DNA from: Acidobacteriota bacterium
GTDB taxonomy: Bacteria > Acidobacteriota > Blastocatellia > Pyrinomonadales > Pyrinomonadaceae
Assembly: GCA_019242475.1 (NCBI GenBank)
Contig: JAFAVK010000041.1
Span: forward strand, 43,794-107,793
Length of the DNA: 64,000 nucleotides
Direction: 5' to 3'
In this document: one piece after another, positions 33,079-42,282 of the stretch
How positions within the stretch are numbered: the first letter of the stretch is position 1
Layout: every line of letters begins with the position of its first letter
Translations under genes and position numbers: made by a program
The notes under the pieces: model-generated
The model's input: only the letters and a program-made list of their open reading frames with translations
The model's database searches: none
What the model was told of the DNA's origin: nothing

Positions 33079-33483
33079 TTAGTCTACGCCGACGTCGGCC
33101 TTTGTCAAAAAGCCGCCGATGAGGAAGACGACGCCGAGCAGGATGTGGACGAGGTGATCCATCGTGCCGAAGTGCAGCCCGAGGGACGCGAGCGCCTCGA
33201 ACATGCGGTCGGGGCCGCTGCCGAGCAGGAAGCCGGCCACCCCGAGCAGCCCGTAGACGGCGCCGAAGACGATGCAGAACAGCCGCGCCGCCGAGAGGGT
33301 CGCGGCGAACCCGAAGTAGAGCGCTATCGCACCCGTGATGATGTGGACGAGGTTGTGGGAAGTGGTCAAGTGCGTCCCGATGAAGTTGGGTGTCATCGGG
33401 TCGGCAGGCTTGCCCACGATGAAGCCGACGAGCCCAACCAGAACTAGCACGATGCCTAACAGTTTCGCAATGGTTTTAGCCAT
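33079..33483 (-). CDS. DUF4383 family four-helix membrane protein
   Basis: 134 residues, four hydrophobic helices (about 7-25, 48-66, 70-90, 108-127). THLTTSHNLVHIITGAIALY and HFGTMDHLVHILLGVVF match the DUF4383 pattern with paired His. Function unknown. Confidence 0.8.
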   Translation of the reverse strand: MAKTIAKLLGIVLVLVGLVGFIVGKPADPMTPNFIGTHLTTSHNLVHIITGAIALYFGFAATLSAARLFCIVFGAVYGLLGVAGFLLGSGPDRMFEALASLGLHFGTMDHLVHILLGVVFLIGGFLTKADVGVD

Positions 33484-33761
33484 GACTCAGTTGTTCCTCC
33501 TCGGGAAGAAAAGGTGGAGAGGGCGCCGGCCCCCTTCTGCCGTACGCAGTCGCGGGCAAGTGCCGCGGCTTGAACGTGGGAACGAGCGGACGCATTCTAC
33601 AATAGTACGTGGCTCGGGAGTGTACGGATTTTTACGGAGCCGGGCGGCCGCAAGGGCGCCTGTTGAGGGGGACGTTTGGCCTTTGTTATACTCGCCGCGC
33701 CGCCGAAGCATGACGCATTCAGTGAGTCGCGCGCGCGTGACTGGATTTAGAGGGGGGACGT

Positions 33762-34163
33762 TTGTTGCAGGGCGCGGAGCCGAAGCTTGTCAGCCCGTTG
33801 GAGGCTTGGGCGCTGTTCGAGTCGGGGCGCGAGCCCGTCTTCCTCGACACGCGCAACCCCAAACACTGGGGGCAGAGCGGAGAGCAAATCCCCGGCTCCC
33901 TGCGCATCTGGCGGCTGGAACTCGAAGAGAGGATCGACGAAGTCCCCCGCGGCCGCCCCGTCGTCATCTACTGCGCCTGACACTACGAGCATTCGAGCAC
34001 CCGTGCGGCGCTCATCCTCGAAGAGTACGACTACACGGACATCCACATCCTCGTCGGCGGCTTCAACGCCTGGCGGGATAAGGGACTGCCACTTGAACCG
34101 AAGAAGCCAGAAGTCAGGAGTCAGAAGACGGAAGAAGAACTGTCTTCACCTTCTGACTCCTGA
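33762..34163 (+). CDS. Rhodanese-like sulfurtransferase with in-frame UGA (candidate selenoprotein)
   Basis: TTG start at 33762 behind AGAGGGGGGACG. Codon 73 is TGA (33978-33980), but the frame stays open for 60 further codons to the TGA at 34161. Both halves are rhodanese: SPLEAWALFESGREPVFLDTR before and ALILEEYDYTDIHILVGGFNAW after, with GGFNAW the usual C-terminal motif. The UGA follows C71-A72 in VVIYCA and precedes HYEHSSTRAA, so it occupies the second position of a CxC-type active loop seen in related rhodaneses. A small hairpin starts within about 10-25 nt after the UGA. I read it as Cys-Ala-Sec; a nonsense mutation is the alternative. Confidence 0.7.
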
Positions 34164-34182
34164 CTTCTGACTCCTGACTTCT
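34106..34182. repeat. Heptad inverted repeat (GTCAGGA words)
   Basis: AGAAGTCAGGAGTCAGAAG on the left; CTTCTGACTCCTGACTTCTG on the right. The rhodanese stop and its last about 17 residues are encoded in it, and gatB starts two bases later. Confidence 0.87.
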
Positions 34183-34183
34183 T

Positions 34184-35659
34184 ATGAAAAATGGTTGGGA
34201 GGCCGTCATCGGCCTTGAGATACACGCGCAGTTGAGCACGGAGTCGAAGATTTTCTGCGGCTGCTCGACGCGCTTCGGGGACGAGCCGAACTCGAACACG
34301 TGCCCGGTCTGCCTGGGGCTGCCCGGTTCGCTGCCCGTTCTGAACCGGCGGGCGGTCGAGTTGGGCGCGCGGGCCGCGCTCTCTCTGGGGCTGCACGTCA
34401 ACGAGGTCTCGATCTTCGCGCGCAAGAACTATTTCTACCCGGACTTGCCGAAGGGCTACCAGATTTCGCAGTACGACCGGCCCTTCTCGGAGAAGGGTCT
34501 GCTCGAAATCATGACCGCCGAGCGCGACGAGGGCGGGCACGCGCGCGAGTGGCGGCCGATGCAGATACGCATCACGCGCCTGCACCTCGAAGAGGACGCG
34601 GGCAAGAACGTCCACGAGGGCCTGCCCGAGACCGAGCGCTACTCCTACATCGACCTCAACCGCGCCGGGACGCCGCTCGCCGAGATCGTCACCGAGCCCG
34701 ACTTCCGCACCTCCTGGGAGGCGTACGACTACGTCAACCACGTCCGCCGCGCGTTGCAGTGGGTGGGCGCGTCGGACGCCGACATGGAGAAGGGGAACCT
34801 GCGCTGCGAGGCGAACGTCTCCGTCCGAAGGATCGGGGAGGAGAAGTTCGGGACGAAGGTCGAGCTGAAGAACCTCAACTCGGTGCGCTTCATGCAGCGC
34901 GCCATCGAGTTCGAGATTGAAAGACAGATCGCGCTCATCGAGTCGGGCGGCAAGGTCACGCAGGAGACGCGCCTCTGGGACGAGCGCGCCGGGCAGACGC
35001 GCGTGATGCGCTCGAAGGAGGAGGCGCACGACTACCGCTACTTCCCCGAGCCCGACTTGCAGCCGCTCACCGTCGCGGCCGAGTGGGTCGAGCAGATTCG
35101 TTCTTCCATGCCGGAGCTGCCCGACGCGCGGCGCGGGCGCTTCACGGAGCAGTACGAACTCTCCTTCAGCGACGCCTCGCTCTTCGTCCGCGACGCGGCG
35201 CTGGCCGACTTCTACGAGCGCGCGGCCGCCGCCTCGAACCCGCGCGGCGCGGCCAACTGGCTCAAGGGCGAGCTGCTGCGCGAGCTGGACGCGGCGGGGA
35301 GGCAGGCGGACGAATCGCCCGTCTCGCCCGAGGAGCTGGGCGCGCTCGTCCGCGCCGTCGAGGAGGGGCGCATCAGCGGCAAGCAGGGCAAGGACGTGCT
35401 GGTCGAGATGTTCAAAACGGGGAAGGGGGCGAGCCGGACAATCGAAGACCTCGGGCTCGCGCAGGTCTCCGACGCGGGCGAGATCGAGAAGATCGTCTCG
35501 GGCGTGCTCGCCGCCAACCCGCAGCAGCTCGAAGCCTACCGCGGCGGTAAAGAAGCCCTGTTCGGCTTCTTCGTCGGCCAGGTGATGAAGGCTTCGAAGG
35601 GCAAGGCCAACCCGAAGGTCGTCAACGAGCTTTTGCAAAAGAAGCTGAAGGCGGAATAG
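34184..35659 (+). CDS. gatB: Asp-tRNA(Asn)/Glu-tRNA(Gln) amidotransferase subunit B
   Basis: 491 residues. GLEIHAQLSTESKIFCGCST and NTCPVCLGLPGSLPVLN carry the zinc-binding Cys set; FYPDLPKGYQISQYD and the C-terminal YqeY-like tail (KANPKVVNELLQKKL) complete the family. GatB phosphorylates misacylated Glu-tRNA(Gln) or Asp-tRNA(Asn) and binds the tRNA tail. gatA and gatC are not in the window. This tRNA-dependent route is relevant to the Gln/Asn tRNAs in the array. Confidence 0.95.
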   Translation: MKNGWEAVIGLEIHAQLSTESKIFCGCSTRFGDEPNSNTCPVCLGLPGSLPVLNRRAVELGARAALSLGLHVNEVSIFARKNYFYPDLPKGYQISQYDRPFSEKGLLEIMTAERDEGGHAREWRPMQIRITRLHLEEDAGKNVHEGLPETERYSYIDLNRAGTPLAEIVTEPDFRTSWEAYDYVNHVRRALQWVGASDADMEKGNLRCEANVSVRRIGEEKFGTKVELKNLNSVRFMQRAIEFEIERQIALIESGGKVTQETRLWDERAGQTRVMRSKEEAHDYRYFPEPDLQPLTVAAEWVEQIRSSMPELPDARRGRFTEQYELSFSDASLFVRDAALADFYERAAAASNPRGAANWLKGELLRELDAAGRQADESPVSPEELGALVRAVEEGRISGKQGKDVLVEMFKTGKGASRTIEDLGLAQVSDAGEIEKIVSGVLAANPQQLEAYRGGKEALFGFFVGQVMKASKGKANPKVVNELLQKKLKAE

Positions 35660-35667
35660 TTTTTAAG

Positions 35668-36384
35668 ATGGACTACAAGGGGAAGACCGCAATCGTCACG
35701 GGCGGGACGAAGGGCATCGGGCGCGCCATCGCGGAGGCCCTGGCCGCAGAGGGCTTGAACGTCTGCGTCGGCGCGCGCAACCTCGACGAGGTGAAGCAGA
35801 CCGTCCGCGAGCTTGAAGGCACGGGCGCTTCCGCGACGGGCGCGGCGTGCGACGTGCGCGTCTACGAGGAGGTCGAGGCGCTCGTCGCGCACGCCGTAGA
35901 GGAGTTCGGCGGGGTGGACGTGCTCGTCAACAACGCCGGCATCGGACTCTTCAAAACGGTCGAGGAGACTTCGCCCGCGGAGTTCCGGGCGGTGCTTGAG
36001 ACGAACCTCTTCGGCGTCTTCTACGGCTGCCGAGCCGCCATCCCCGAGATGAAGAAGCGGGGCGGCGGCTACATCGTCAACGTCTCCTCGCTCGCGGGCG
36101 CGAACCCACACCCGCGGATGGCCGCCTACAACGCCTCGAAGTTCGCCCTCAACGGCTTCAGCGAGGCGCTCATGCAGGAGGTCAGGCACGACCGCATCAA
36201 AGTCAGCTACGTCATGCCCGGCTCGGTCAACACAGAGTTCGGCGGCGGCACCGTGAGCGAAGAGAATGCCTGGCAGCTCCAGCCCGAAGACGTCGCGCGC
36301 GTCGTCGTTGACCTGCTGCGCCACGACGAGCGCAGCCTGCCGAGCCGCGTCGAGATCAGGCCGAGCAGGCCCCCGAAGAAGTAG
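35668..36384 (+). CDS. Short-chain dehydrogenase/reductase
   Basis: 238 residues, classical SDR. TGGTKGIGRAIAEAL binds the cofactor, NNAGIG stabilises it, and the S/YxxxK catalytic set lies in VSSLAGANPH and YNASKFALNG. The basic residue after the Gly motif (GARNLDE) leans to NADPH. Substrate unknown. Begins 8 bp after gatB and is probably co-transcribed. Confidence 0.88.
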   Translation: MDYKGKTAIVTGGTKGIGRAIAEALAAEGLNVCVGARNLDEVKQTVRELEGTGASATGAACDVRVYEEVEALVAHAVEEFGGVDVLVNNAGIGLFKTVEETSPAEFRAVLETNLFGVFYGCRAAIPEMKKRGGGYIVNVSSLAGANPHPRMAAYNASKFALNGFSEALMQEVRHDRIKVSYVMPGSVNTEFGGGTVSEENAWQLQPEDVARVVVDLLRHDERSLPSRVEIRPSRPPKK

Positions 36385-36441
36385 AAGAGAGAGACTCTCC
36401 TTTTCCTCCCCCGGCCCGACCCCTTCTGAAAGGCGACTTAC

Positions 36442-37413
36442 ATGAGAGCGACAGCCGCGGCCTTCATCGCGCTACTCTTCCTCAACAGCTTCGCCGGGGC
36501 GCAGACGCAGGCGCCCGCCGGCTCGGAAGAGTTGCAGGAGGCCGCGCGGCTCGACGCGGAGGTCGTCAACCTCTTCGGCCGCGGGAAGTACGACGAGGCC
36601 GCGCCGCTCGCCGAGCGCGTGCTGGAGATCAGGCTGAAGGCTTTCGGCCCGGCCCACCCCGGCGTCGCGGACGCGCAGTACAACCTCGGCATGGTCAGAA
36701 TCGGGCAGGGCAAATTCGCCGAGGCCGAGGCCGTCCTCCGCCAGGCGCTCGCGGTCTACGAGCAGGCGCCCCCGGCCGCAGACCCCGCCCGCGCGAAAGT
36801 CCTCGCCGGGCTCGCGCTCGCCCGCGTGCGGCAGGGGCACGAGGACGAGGCTTTGAAGCTGTCGGCCGCGGCGCTCGCCGCCGCCGAGCAGGCTTTCGGC
36901 GTCGAGGGCAAAGAGGTGGCCGACTACAGCCGCCAGCTCGCCGACCTCTACCGCCTGAAGGGCGACTACGGCAAGGCGGAGGCGGCCTACCTGCGTGCGA
37001 TAAAGATTTGGACGGTGTCGGCGGGGCGCGACGACGCGCGCGTCGAGACGGCCGTCGAGCGCCTGATGTGCATGGCGGCCGACAACAGGAGAAGGGTCGG
37101 CCCCAAGGTGAGCGACCTGCTGGACGAGATCGACCCCGTCAAGGGCATCGTGCTCAACGGCAAGGCCATCTCGAAGCCCGCGCCGAGCTACCCCGCCGAG
37201 GCGAAGTCGGGTGGCATCCAGGGCGGGGTGGTGGTGAAGGTCTGGGTGGACGAGACGGGCGCCGTCACACGCCTCAACGCGGTCTGCGGCCATCCCGTCC
37301 TTGCCAAGGCCAGCGTGGAGGCCGCGCGGCGCGCGCGCTTCTCCGTGACCACGCTGGACGGCAAGCCCGCGAAGGTGACGGGCTACATCACCTACAACTT
37401 CGTCTTACGGTAG
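36442..37413 (+). CDS. Exported TPR protein with TonB C-terminal domain
   Basis: 323 residues. Signal peptide ([17 protein letters not shown]). About 30-200 hold TPR repeats ([60 protein letters not shown]). About 240-323 form a TonB_C domain ([47 protein letters not shown]). A periplasmic energy-transducer-like or adaptor protein of a type common in Acidobacteriota. It lacks the usual TonB membrane anchor and Pro-rich spacer. Confidence 0.82.
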   Translation: MRATAAAFIALLFLNSFAGAQTQAPAGSEELQEAARLDAEVVNLFGRGKYDEAAPLAERVLEIRLKAFGPAHPGVADAQYNLGMVRIGQGKFAEAEAVLRQALAVYEQAPPAADPARAKVLAGLALARVRQGHEDEALKLSAAALAAAEQAFGVEGKEVADYSRQLADLYRLKGDYGKAEAAYLRAIKIWTVSAGRDDARVETAVERLMCMAADNRRRVGPKVSDLLDEIDPVKGIVLNGKAISKPAPSYPAEAKSGGIQGGVVVKVWVDETGAVTRLNAVCGHPVLAKASVEAARRARFSVTTLDGKPAKVTGYITYNFVLR

Positions 37414-37420
37414 CGGGCGG

Positions 37421-37870
37421 ATGAGGGCCGTACTCCAAAGGGTGACGCGCGCGTCGGTGCGGGTCGGGGGCGAGACCGTCGGCGAGATCGGGCCGGGGCT
37501 CCTGGTGCTGCTCGGCGTCGCGCGCGACGACGAGCAGTCGGACGCCGTCTACCTCGTCGAGAAGGTTCTGAACCTGCGCGTCTTCGAGGACGCGGAGGGG
37601 CGCATGAACCTCTCGCTGGCGGAGGCGGGCGGCGCGCTGCTCGCCGTCTCGCAGTTCACGCTCTACGGCGACGCGCGCAAGGGGCGCCGGCCGTCCTGGT
37701 TCGACGCCGCCCCGCCCGAGCTGGCGCGGCCGCTCTACGAGTTCTTCGTCGCCGAGGCCCGCGCCCGCGGCGCGCGCGTCGAGACCGGCAGCTTTCAGGC
37801 GATGATGGAGGTCGAGCTGGTCAACGACGGCCCCGTGACGATACTGCTGGACAGCCGGAAACTTTTCTAA
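37421..37870 (+). CDS. dtd: D-aminoacyl-tRNA deacylase
   Basis: 149 residues, exact family length. [12 protein letters not shown] and the Gly-cis-Pro loop in [11 protein letters not shown] are the DTD signature. It frees D-amino acids from tRNA. Begins 8 bp after the TPR-TonB gene. Confidence 0.95.
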   Translation: MRAVLQRVTRASVRVGGETVGEIGPGLLVLLGVARDDEQSDAVYLVEKVLNLRVFEDAEGRMNLSLAEAGGALLAVSQFTLYGDARKGRRPSWFDAAPPELARPLYEFFVAEARARGARVETGSFQAMMEVELVNDGPVTILLDSRKLF

Positions 37871-37902
37871 TTTCAATTTTCAATTTTCAAATCTCAAATT
37901 AA
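37868..37902. repeat. Heptad repeat (TTTCAAT words), one-sided
   Basis: TTTCAAT TTTCAAT TTTCAAA TCTCAAA between dtd and the cyclophilin gene. Direct heptads only; no long opposite arm is visible. Confidence 0.7.
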
Positions 37903-37904
37903 TA

Positions 37905-38600
37905 ATGCCCAAGCCGAAGACGCTCATCATCCTGATGGCCCTGTTACTGATCACCGGCCTGTCGTTCATCACGTACGAGTTCGACCGCGGGACGCTGGAG
38001 GAGAAGGTCTACGACGAGGCGGAGGCGCCGGCCGGGGCGCCCTTGAAGCGGGGCGTGAAGCCGGAGGCGGACGCCGAGGCGGCCGTGCTCGAAGTCGAAT
38101 CGGCCGGCGTCTCGTACGGCCGCATCGTCATCGAGCTGTACCCGAACATCGCGCCGAAGATGGTCGAGCGCTTCAAGCGGCTCGTCCGGGAGGGCTTCTA
38201 CGACGGCACGGCCTTCCACCGCGTCAACCCGCGCGCGGGCGTCGTCCAGGGCGGCGACCCGAACTCGAAGGACGAAGACCCTTCGAACGACGGCCACGGC
38301 GGCTCGCCCTACGGGCCGGTGCCGGCGGAGTTCAGCGACATCCCCTTCGACCGCGGCATCGTCGGCGCCGCGCGCGTGCAGGACGTCAACTCGGCCAACA
38401 GCCAGTTCTACATCACGCTGCGCCGCGCGCCCCAGTGGGACGCGCAGTACACGGTCTTCGGCAAAGTCATCGAGGGCATGAGCAACGCCGACGCCATCGC
38501 CGGCGCCCCCACGCGCCCCGCCCCCTACGACGAGAGCCCCTTCGAAAAGATCGTCATCAAACGCGCCACCCTGCAACCGCGCGCGAACTTCGCGCGCTGA
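37905..38600 (+). CDS. Cyclophilin-type peptidyl-prolyl isomerase, membrane-anchored
   Basis: 231 residues. N-terminal hydrophobic segment (LIILMALLLITGLSFIT, about 5-22) is probably an uncleaved anchor, so the domain is periplasmic. The cyclophilin domain (about 60-225) has FYDGTAFHRVNPRAGVVQGGDP with the catalytic Arg, and NSANSQFYITL and YTVFGKVIEGM. Confidence 0.92.
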   Translation: MPKPKTLIILMALLLITGLSFITYEFDRGTLEEKVYDEAEAPAGAPLKRGVKPEADAEAAVLEVESAGVSYGRIVIELYPNIAPKMVERFKRLVREGFYDGTAFHRVNPRAGVVQGGDPNSKDEDPSNDGHGGSPYGPVPAEFSDIPFDRGIVGAARVQDVNSANSQFYITLRRAPQWDAQYTVFGKVIEGMSNADAIAGAPTRPAPYDESPFEKIVIKRATLQPRANFAR

Positions 38601-38812
38601 GCGAGGCCGGAGTCCGGGCGCTAGGCATGGCGCCCCGCTTCGCGGCGGGCGGCCCCCGTCCGCCGGCTCCGGCCCGCGCGGAGCCCGGCTTGACTAACCC
38701 CGGCGGGAGGGGTAGATTCCTTCGCGTCCGCACCGTGTCCTTTCCCGTTGACGGTCACTCCCGACGCCCCGTCCAACTTCACCCTAGCCGGTAGTTCATC
38801 CAGGAGGAACCC

Positions 38813-39298
38813 ATGCGAAGACTCACGAAAAGACTCATTTTCATGACGGCGCTCATCGCCGCGTTGACTCTGCTCGCGTCGCCGCAGCGGACGCACGCGA
38901 ACTGGGGGGAATGCGACGCAGACCTCGATAACAGGAACCAGGCGTGCGACCAGCAATATAATGACTGCTTGAGCGCCGGAATAAAGACGCCGTCCCAATG
39001 TCAGCAGGAATATAACTCCTGCCTCGACCAGGCCGACGCCCTCCACAGCACCTGCCTCCACGACGCGGGGCTCATCGACGACCAGTGGTGCCAGCAGCAA
39101 TACAACGACTGCATGGCATCCGGGGGGTTCGGCTGCGACGACACGTACACCTCCTGCATGAGCGGCGGGTCGGACACGACCAAGTGGCCCGACTTAAGCG
39201 AGCGGAGGAGGTGCCTACAGGGTTGTCTGGCCTACGAGTTAACGGACGTGGACGCCTACCTCACGTGTAAGACAGACTGCATCGCCGCCACCCCGTGA
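38813..39298 (+). CDS. Secreted Cys-rich repeat protein
   Basis: 161 residues behind AGGAGGAA. Signal peptide (LIFMTALIAALTLLASP...HA). The mature part holds 14 Cys. Four copies of C-x3-Y-x2-C occur (CDQQYNDC, CQQEYNSC, CQQQYNDC, CDDTYTSC), plus CLQGC and a C-terminal CKTDC, so at least six disulfides or a metal cluster are possible. No family recognised. It is followed by a perfect palindrome. Confidence 0.75.
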   Translation: MRRLTKRLIFMTALIAALTLLASPQRTHANWGECDADLDNRNQACDQQYNDCLSAGIKTPSQCQQEYNSCLDQADALHSTCLHDAGLIDDQWCQQQYNDCMASGGFGCDDTYTSCMSGGSDTTKWPDLSERRRCLQGCLAYELTDVDAYLTCKTDCIAATP

Positions 39299-39320
39299 CC
39301 GCGAGGGCGGGACGCGGGGG

Positions 39321-39396
39321 ACGTTCGTAACAAAGCGGTCGGACGAAGGCCACGACAAACGTCGTGGCCTTCGTCCGACCGCTTTGTTACGAACGT
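39321..39396. repeat. Perfect 36-bp inverted repeat with 4-nt loop
   Basis: 39321-39356 is the exact reverse complement of 39361-39396, with loop AAAC. It lies between convergent genes and differs from the heptad family. It can work as a bidirectional terminator or cruciform. Confidence 0.92.
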
Positions 39397-39402
39397 CCTG
39401 AC

Positions 39403-39801
39403 TTAGATGGTGTCGTCTTCGGTCTTCGAGCGTGGGTCGAGTTCAAAGCGGCGGCGGTCGCGGCGTTCGAGCTGGTCGTGGAGGTCTAGCTCCTGGTTGT
39501 CCTCGAAGTTGACGCCGACGGCGTGCGCGTTCTCTTCCACGTCGGACTGGTCGGGGGTGGGGTTGTGGCCGCCGGCCGACTCGGTGCCGCTGTCGTTCAC
39601 GTCCTCCCACGAGGCGTCGAGGTCGCCGCCCGCGTCCTGCGGCGAGGCGGCCGTGTTGTTGCGCAGGCGCTGCGCCAGTTGGCCGGGGTCTTTCGGCGCG
39701 CGCGCGATCTCCTCCTCCATGAACTCCTCGATGTCCGGGTCGGGCACCACGTCCGGGTTATTACTCAGGTACTCGAAATCCTCCGGCCTCTTCTTCGGCA
39801 T
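39403..39801 (-). CDS. DUF6335 family protein
   Basis: 132 residues, very acidic. DLDASWEDVNDSGTESAGG, HNPTPDQSDVEENAHAVGVN and the C-terminal DRRRFELDPRSKTED are the DUF6335 pattern known from cyanobacteria and other soil bacteria. Probably cytosolic and partly disordered. Function unknown. Confidence 0.8.
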   Translation of the reverse strand: MPKKRPEDFEYLSNNPDVVPDPDIEEFMEEEIARAPKDPGQLAQRLRNNTAASPQDAGGDLDASWEDVNDSGTESAGGHNPTPDQSDVEENAHAVGVNFEDNQELDLHDQLERRDRRRFELDPRSKTEDDTI

Positions 39802-40011
39802 CCTTCAACCTCCAAACGGAATACGGCTCTTGAAATCTCGAACCCGAGATTACCCCCACACTCTTTTCGCCCGCTTCGCTAAAGTGCGCCAAATATAACA
39901 AATCGCCCGCGACCCCGGCAATCAATCGCCTCAGAAAGAAGGTTGACTTCGCCCCCGCCCAATCATATCGTTCCAGTCTGTTCGTATAACTCTCTTGCTT
40001 CAGAAGAACAA

Positions 40012-41664
40012 ATGGCCCACACATTAGTCTCCGAAATCAGAACTGACATTCACCGCCGGGGGCGCCGACTCGCCGGCGGACAGAATCTCTTCAGGCGTGC
40101 GCTTCTCGTCTGTTTCGCCCTGCTGGGTGTGAGCCTGACCGCGCCCTCCGCGGCCGCACAAAAGGTCGGACTGTCTGTTGACGCGTCCAGGGCCGGGGCG
40201 AGAATCGACCGCAACATCTTCGGCCAGTTCGCCGAGCATCTCGGCCACGGCGTTTACGAGGGCGTGTGGGTCGGCCCGAGTTCTCCGATCCCTAACACGA
40301 GGGGCATCCGCAACGACGTGGTGGCCGCGCTCAAGGCGATCAAGGTGCCGAACGTCCGCTGGCCCGGCGGCTGCTTCGCCGACGAATACCACTGGCGCAA
40401 AGGGGTCGGCCCCCGGCGGGCGGTGACGCTCAACCCGAACTGGGGCGGAGTGGTCGAGCCGAACACCTTCGGCACGCACGAGTTCATGGACTTCCTCGAA
40501 CAGGTCGGCGCCGAGGCGTACCTCTCGGTCAACGTCGGCTCCGGCACCCCGCAGGAGGCGGCCGAATGGCTTGAGTACCTGACCGCGGCGCAGCCGACGA
40601 CGCTGGCCGGCGAGCGCGCCGCCAACGGTCATCCTGCTCCCTACAAGATTGCCTACCTCGGCATCGGCAACGAGAGCTGGGACTGCGGCGGCAACATGAC
40701 GCCCGACTACTATCTGAGCCAGCTCAAGATTTACAGCCGCTTCGTCAGGAACTTTAACCCGGCGCAGCAGGACAGACAGCGGATGCTCAAGATCGCCGTC
40801 GGCCCGGGCGGCGGAGAGCCGCGGTTCAACGAGTGGACTGAGACGGTGATGAAGGCCTGGCAGAACCACCAGTGGAGTTGGGACATCGACGGCCTCTCGC
40901 TCCACAACTACACGGTCGTGAACTGGGAGAAGAAGTTCGCGTCCGTCGGGTTCGGCGAGGCCGAGTACGCCCAAATCCTCAAAAACACTTTAGAGATGGA
41001 GGGCCTCATCAGTAAGCACTCGGCCATCATGGACAAGTACGACCCGCAGAAGAGGGTCGCCCTCGTCGTGGACGAATGGGGCGCCTGGTACGCGCCGCTG
41101 CCCGGCAGCAACCCGGGTTTCCTGTCCCAGCAGAACAGCCTGCGCGACGCCGTTCTGGCCGCGCTCAACCTCAACATCTTCGCCCGCCACGCCGACCGCG
41201 TGCGCATGACCAACATCGCCCAGATGGTCAACGTCCTCCAGGCGATGATCCTGACGGACAAAGAGAAGATGGTGCTGACCCCGACCTACTACGTCTTCAA
41301 AATGTACGTGCCCTTCCAGGACGCGACGTTCGTCCCGGTCACTTTCGACGCGGGCACCTACACCCACGGCGACATCACGCTGCCGCGCGTGGACGCCATC
41401 GCGGCTAAGGACGCGGCCGGCAAGCTGTGGCTGGAGATCACGAACGTCGATCCCAACCGGCCAGCCGAGGTCGAGGTAAACATCGCCGGCGTCGTTGCCA
41501 AGTCAGCGGTCGGGGAGACGCTGACCGCGCCGAAGGTTGATAGCGTGAACACCTTCGACGCGCCGAGTACCGTCGTGCCAAAGCCCTTCTCGACGAAGGC
41601 GCAGGGCGGCCGGCTGACTCTGAAGCTTGAACCCAAGTCGGTGACCGTGGTCTCAGTCGAATAA
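40012..41664 (+). CDS. GH51 alpha-L-arabinofuranosidase, secreted
   Basis: 550 residues from ATG 40012. A 50-residue N-terminus with a hydrophobic signal (LLVCFALLGVSLTAPSAAAQ). GH51 barrel: NIFGQFAEHLG, NVRWPGGCFADEYHW, acid/base Glu in GIGNESWDCGG and nucleophile Glu in VVDEWGAWY. A C-terminal beta domain follows (about 440-550). It removes arabinose from plant polysaccharides. Not in an obvious sugar-utilisation operon. Confidence 0.93.
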   Translation: MAHTLVSEIRTDIHRRGRRLAGGQNLFRRALLVCFALLGVSLTAPSAAAQKVGLSVDASRAGARIDRNIFGQFAEHLGHGVYEGVWVGPSSPIPNTRGIRNDVVAALKAIKVPNVRWPGGCFADEYHWRKGVGPRRAVTLNPNWGGVVEPNTFGTHEFMDFLEQVGAEAYLSVNVGSGTPQEAAEWLEYLTAAQPTTLAGERAANGHPAPYKIAYLGIGNESWDCGGNMTPDYYLSQLKIYSRFVRNFNPAQQDRQRMLKIAVGPGGGEPRFNEWTETVMKAWQNHQWSWDIDGLSLHNYTVVNWEKKFASVGFGEAEYAQILKNTLEMEGLISKHSAIMDKYDPQKRVALVVDEWGAWYAPLPGSNPGFLSQQNSLRDAVLAALNLNIFARHADRVRMTNIAQMVNVLQAMILTDKEKMVLTPTYYVFKMYVPFQDATFVPVTFDAGTYTHGDITLPRVDAIAAKDAAGKLWLEITNVDPNRPAEVEVNIAGVVAKSAVGETLTAPKVDSVNTFDAPSTVVPKPFSTKAQGGRLTLKLEPKSVTVVSVE

Positions 41665-41714
41665 TGACGCCAGACCGCAAGACTCAAAGCGCAAGCTCAG
41701 GTAGATAACGAACA

Positions 41715-42233
41715 ATGAATCTAACAGACATCAGGCAGCTCTTCGATTACACGGAGTGGGCGAACGGCCTGGCGTTGGACGCCGCGGGCGCGCTGCCCGA
41801 CGACAGTCTCCGACGGGATGTCGGCGTCAGTCACGGGTCAATCTTCGGGACGCTGCTGCACATGGCGGGCGCCGAATGGATTTGGCTGGAACGTTGGAAC
41901 GGCCGGTCGCCGGCTAAAAACGAAGCGTGGCCTTTGTGGGCGCCGGAGGCGTGCGCGAATCTCGCGGCGCTGAAAGAGCGTTGGCGCGATGTGGTCGAAC
42001 GCCGGGCGCGGTTTATTTCCGAGCTGGACGAGGAGCGGCTCGGCGCAGAGCTGCCGTTCAAACTTCTCAGCGGCGACCCCAGCTCGATGCGCCTCGTCGA
42101 TCAAATGCAGCACGTCGCCAACCACGCGACGCTGCACCGCGGGCAGGTCGTGGGCATGATCCGCCAACTGGGGCTCGAACCGCCCTCGACCGACCTGCTC
42201 TTCTATCTGCGCCGCGAGATATCGCCGAAATAA
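41715..42233 (+). CDS. DinB/YfiT-like metal-dependent protein
   Basis: 172 residues, four-helix bundle. His ligands sit in LLHMAGAEWIWL and VANHATLHRGQVVG, the DinB metal triad. FDYTEWANGLAL at the start matches the family. Enzymatic role unknown; relatives include thiol-dependent transferases. Confidence 0.9.
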   Translation: MNLTDIRQLFDYTEWANGLALDAAGALPDDSLRRDVGVSHGSIFGTLLHMAGAEWIWLERWNGRSPAKNEAWPLWAPEACANLAALKERWRDVVERRARFISELDEERLGAELPFKLLSGDPSSMRLVDQMQHVANHATLHRGQVVGMIRQLGLEPPSTDLLFYLRREISPK

Positions 42234-42282
42234 GTTTCTTCCCCCTCTCCGGGGAATGAATCTGTCCTTCGGTTCTTTTCAA

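Noticed and set aside
33978..33980. Rhodanese as a frameshift pseudogene
   Set aside because: No shift is needed: the same frame continues with family motifs for 60 codons. A simple nonsense mutation remains possible and is stated in the finding.
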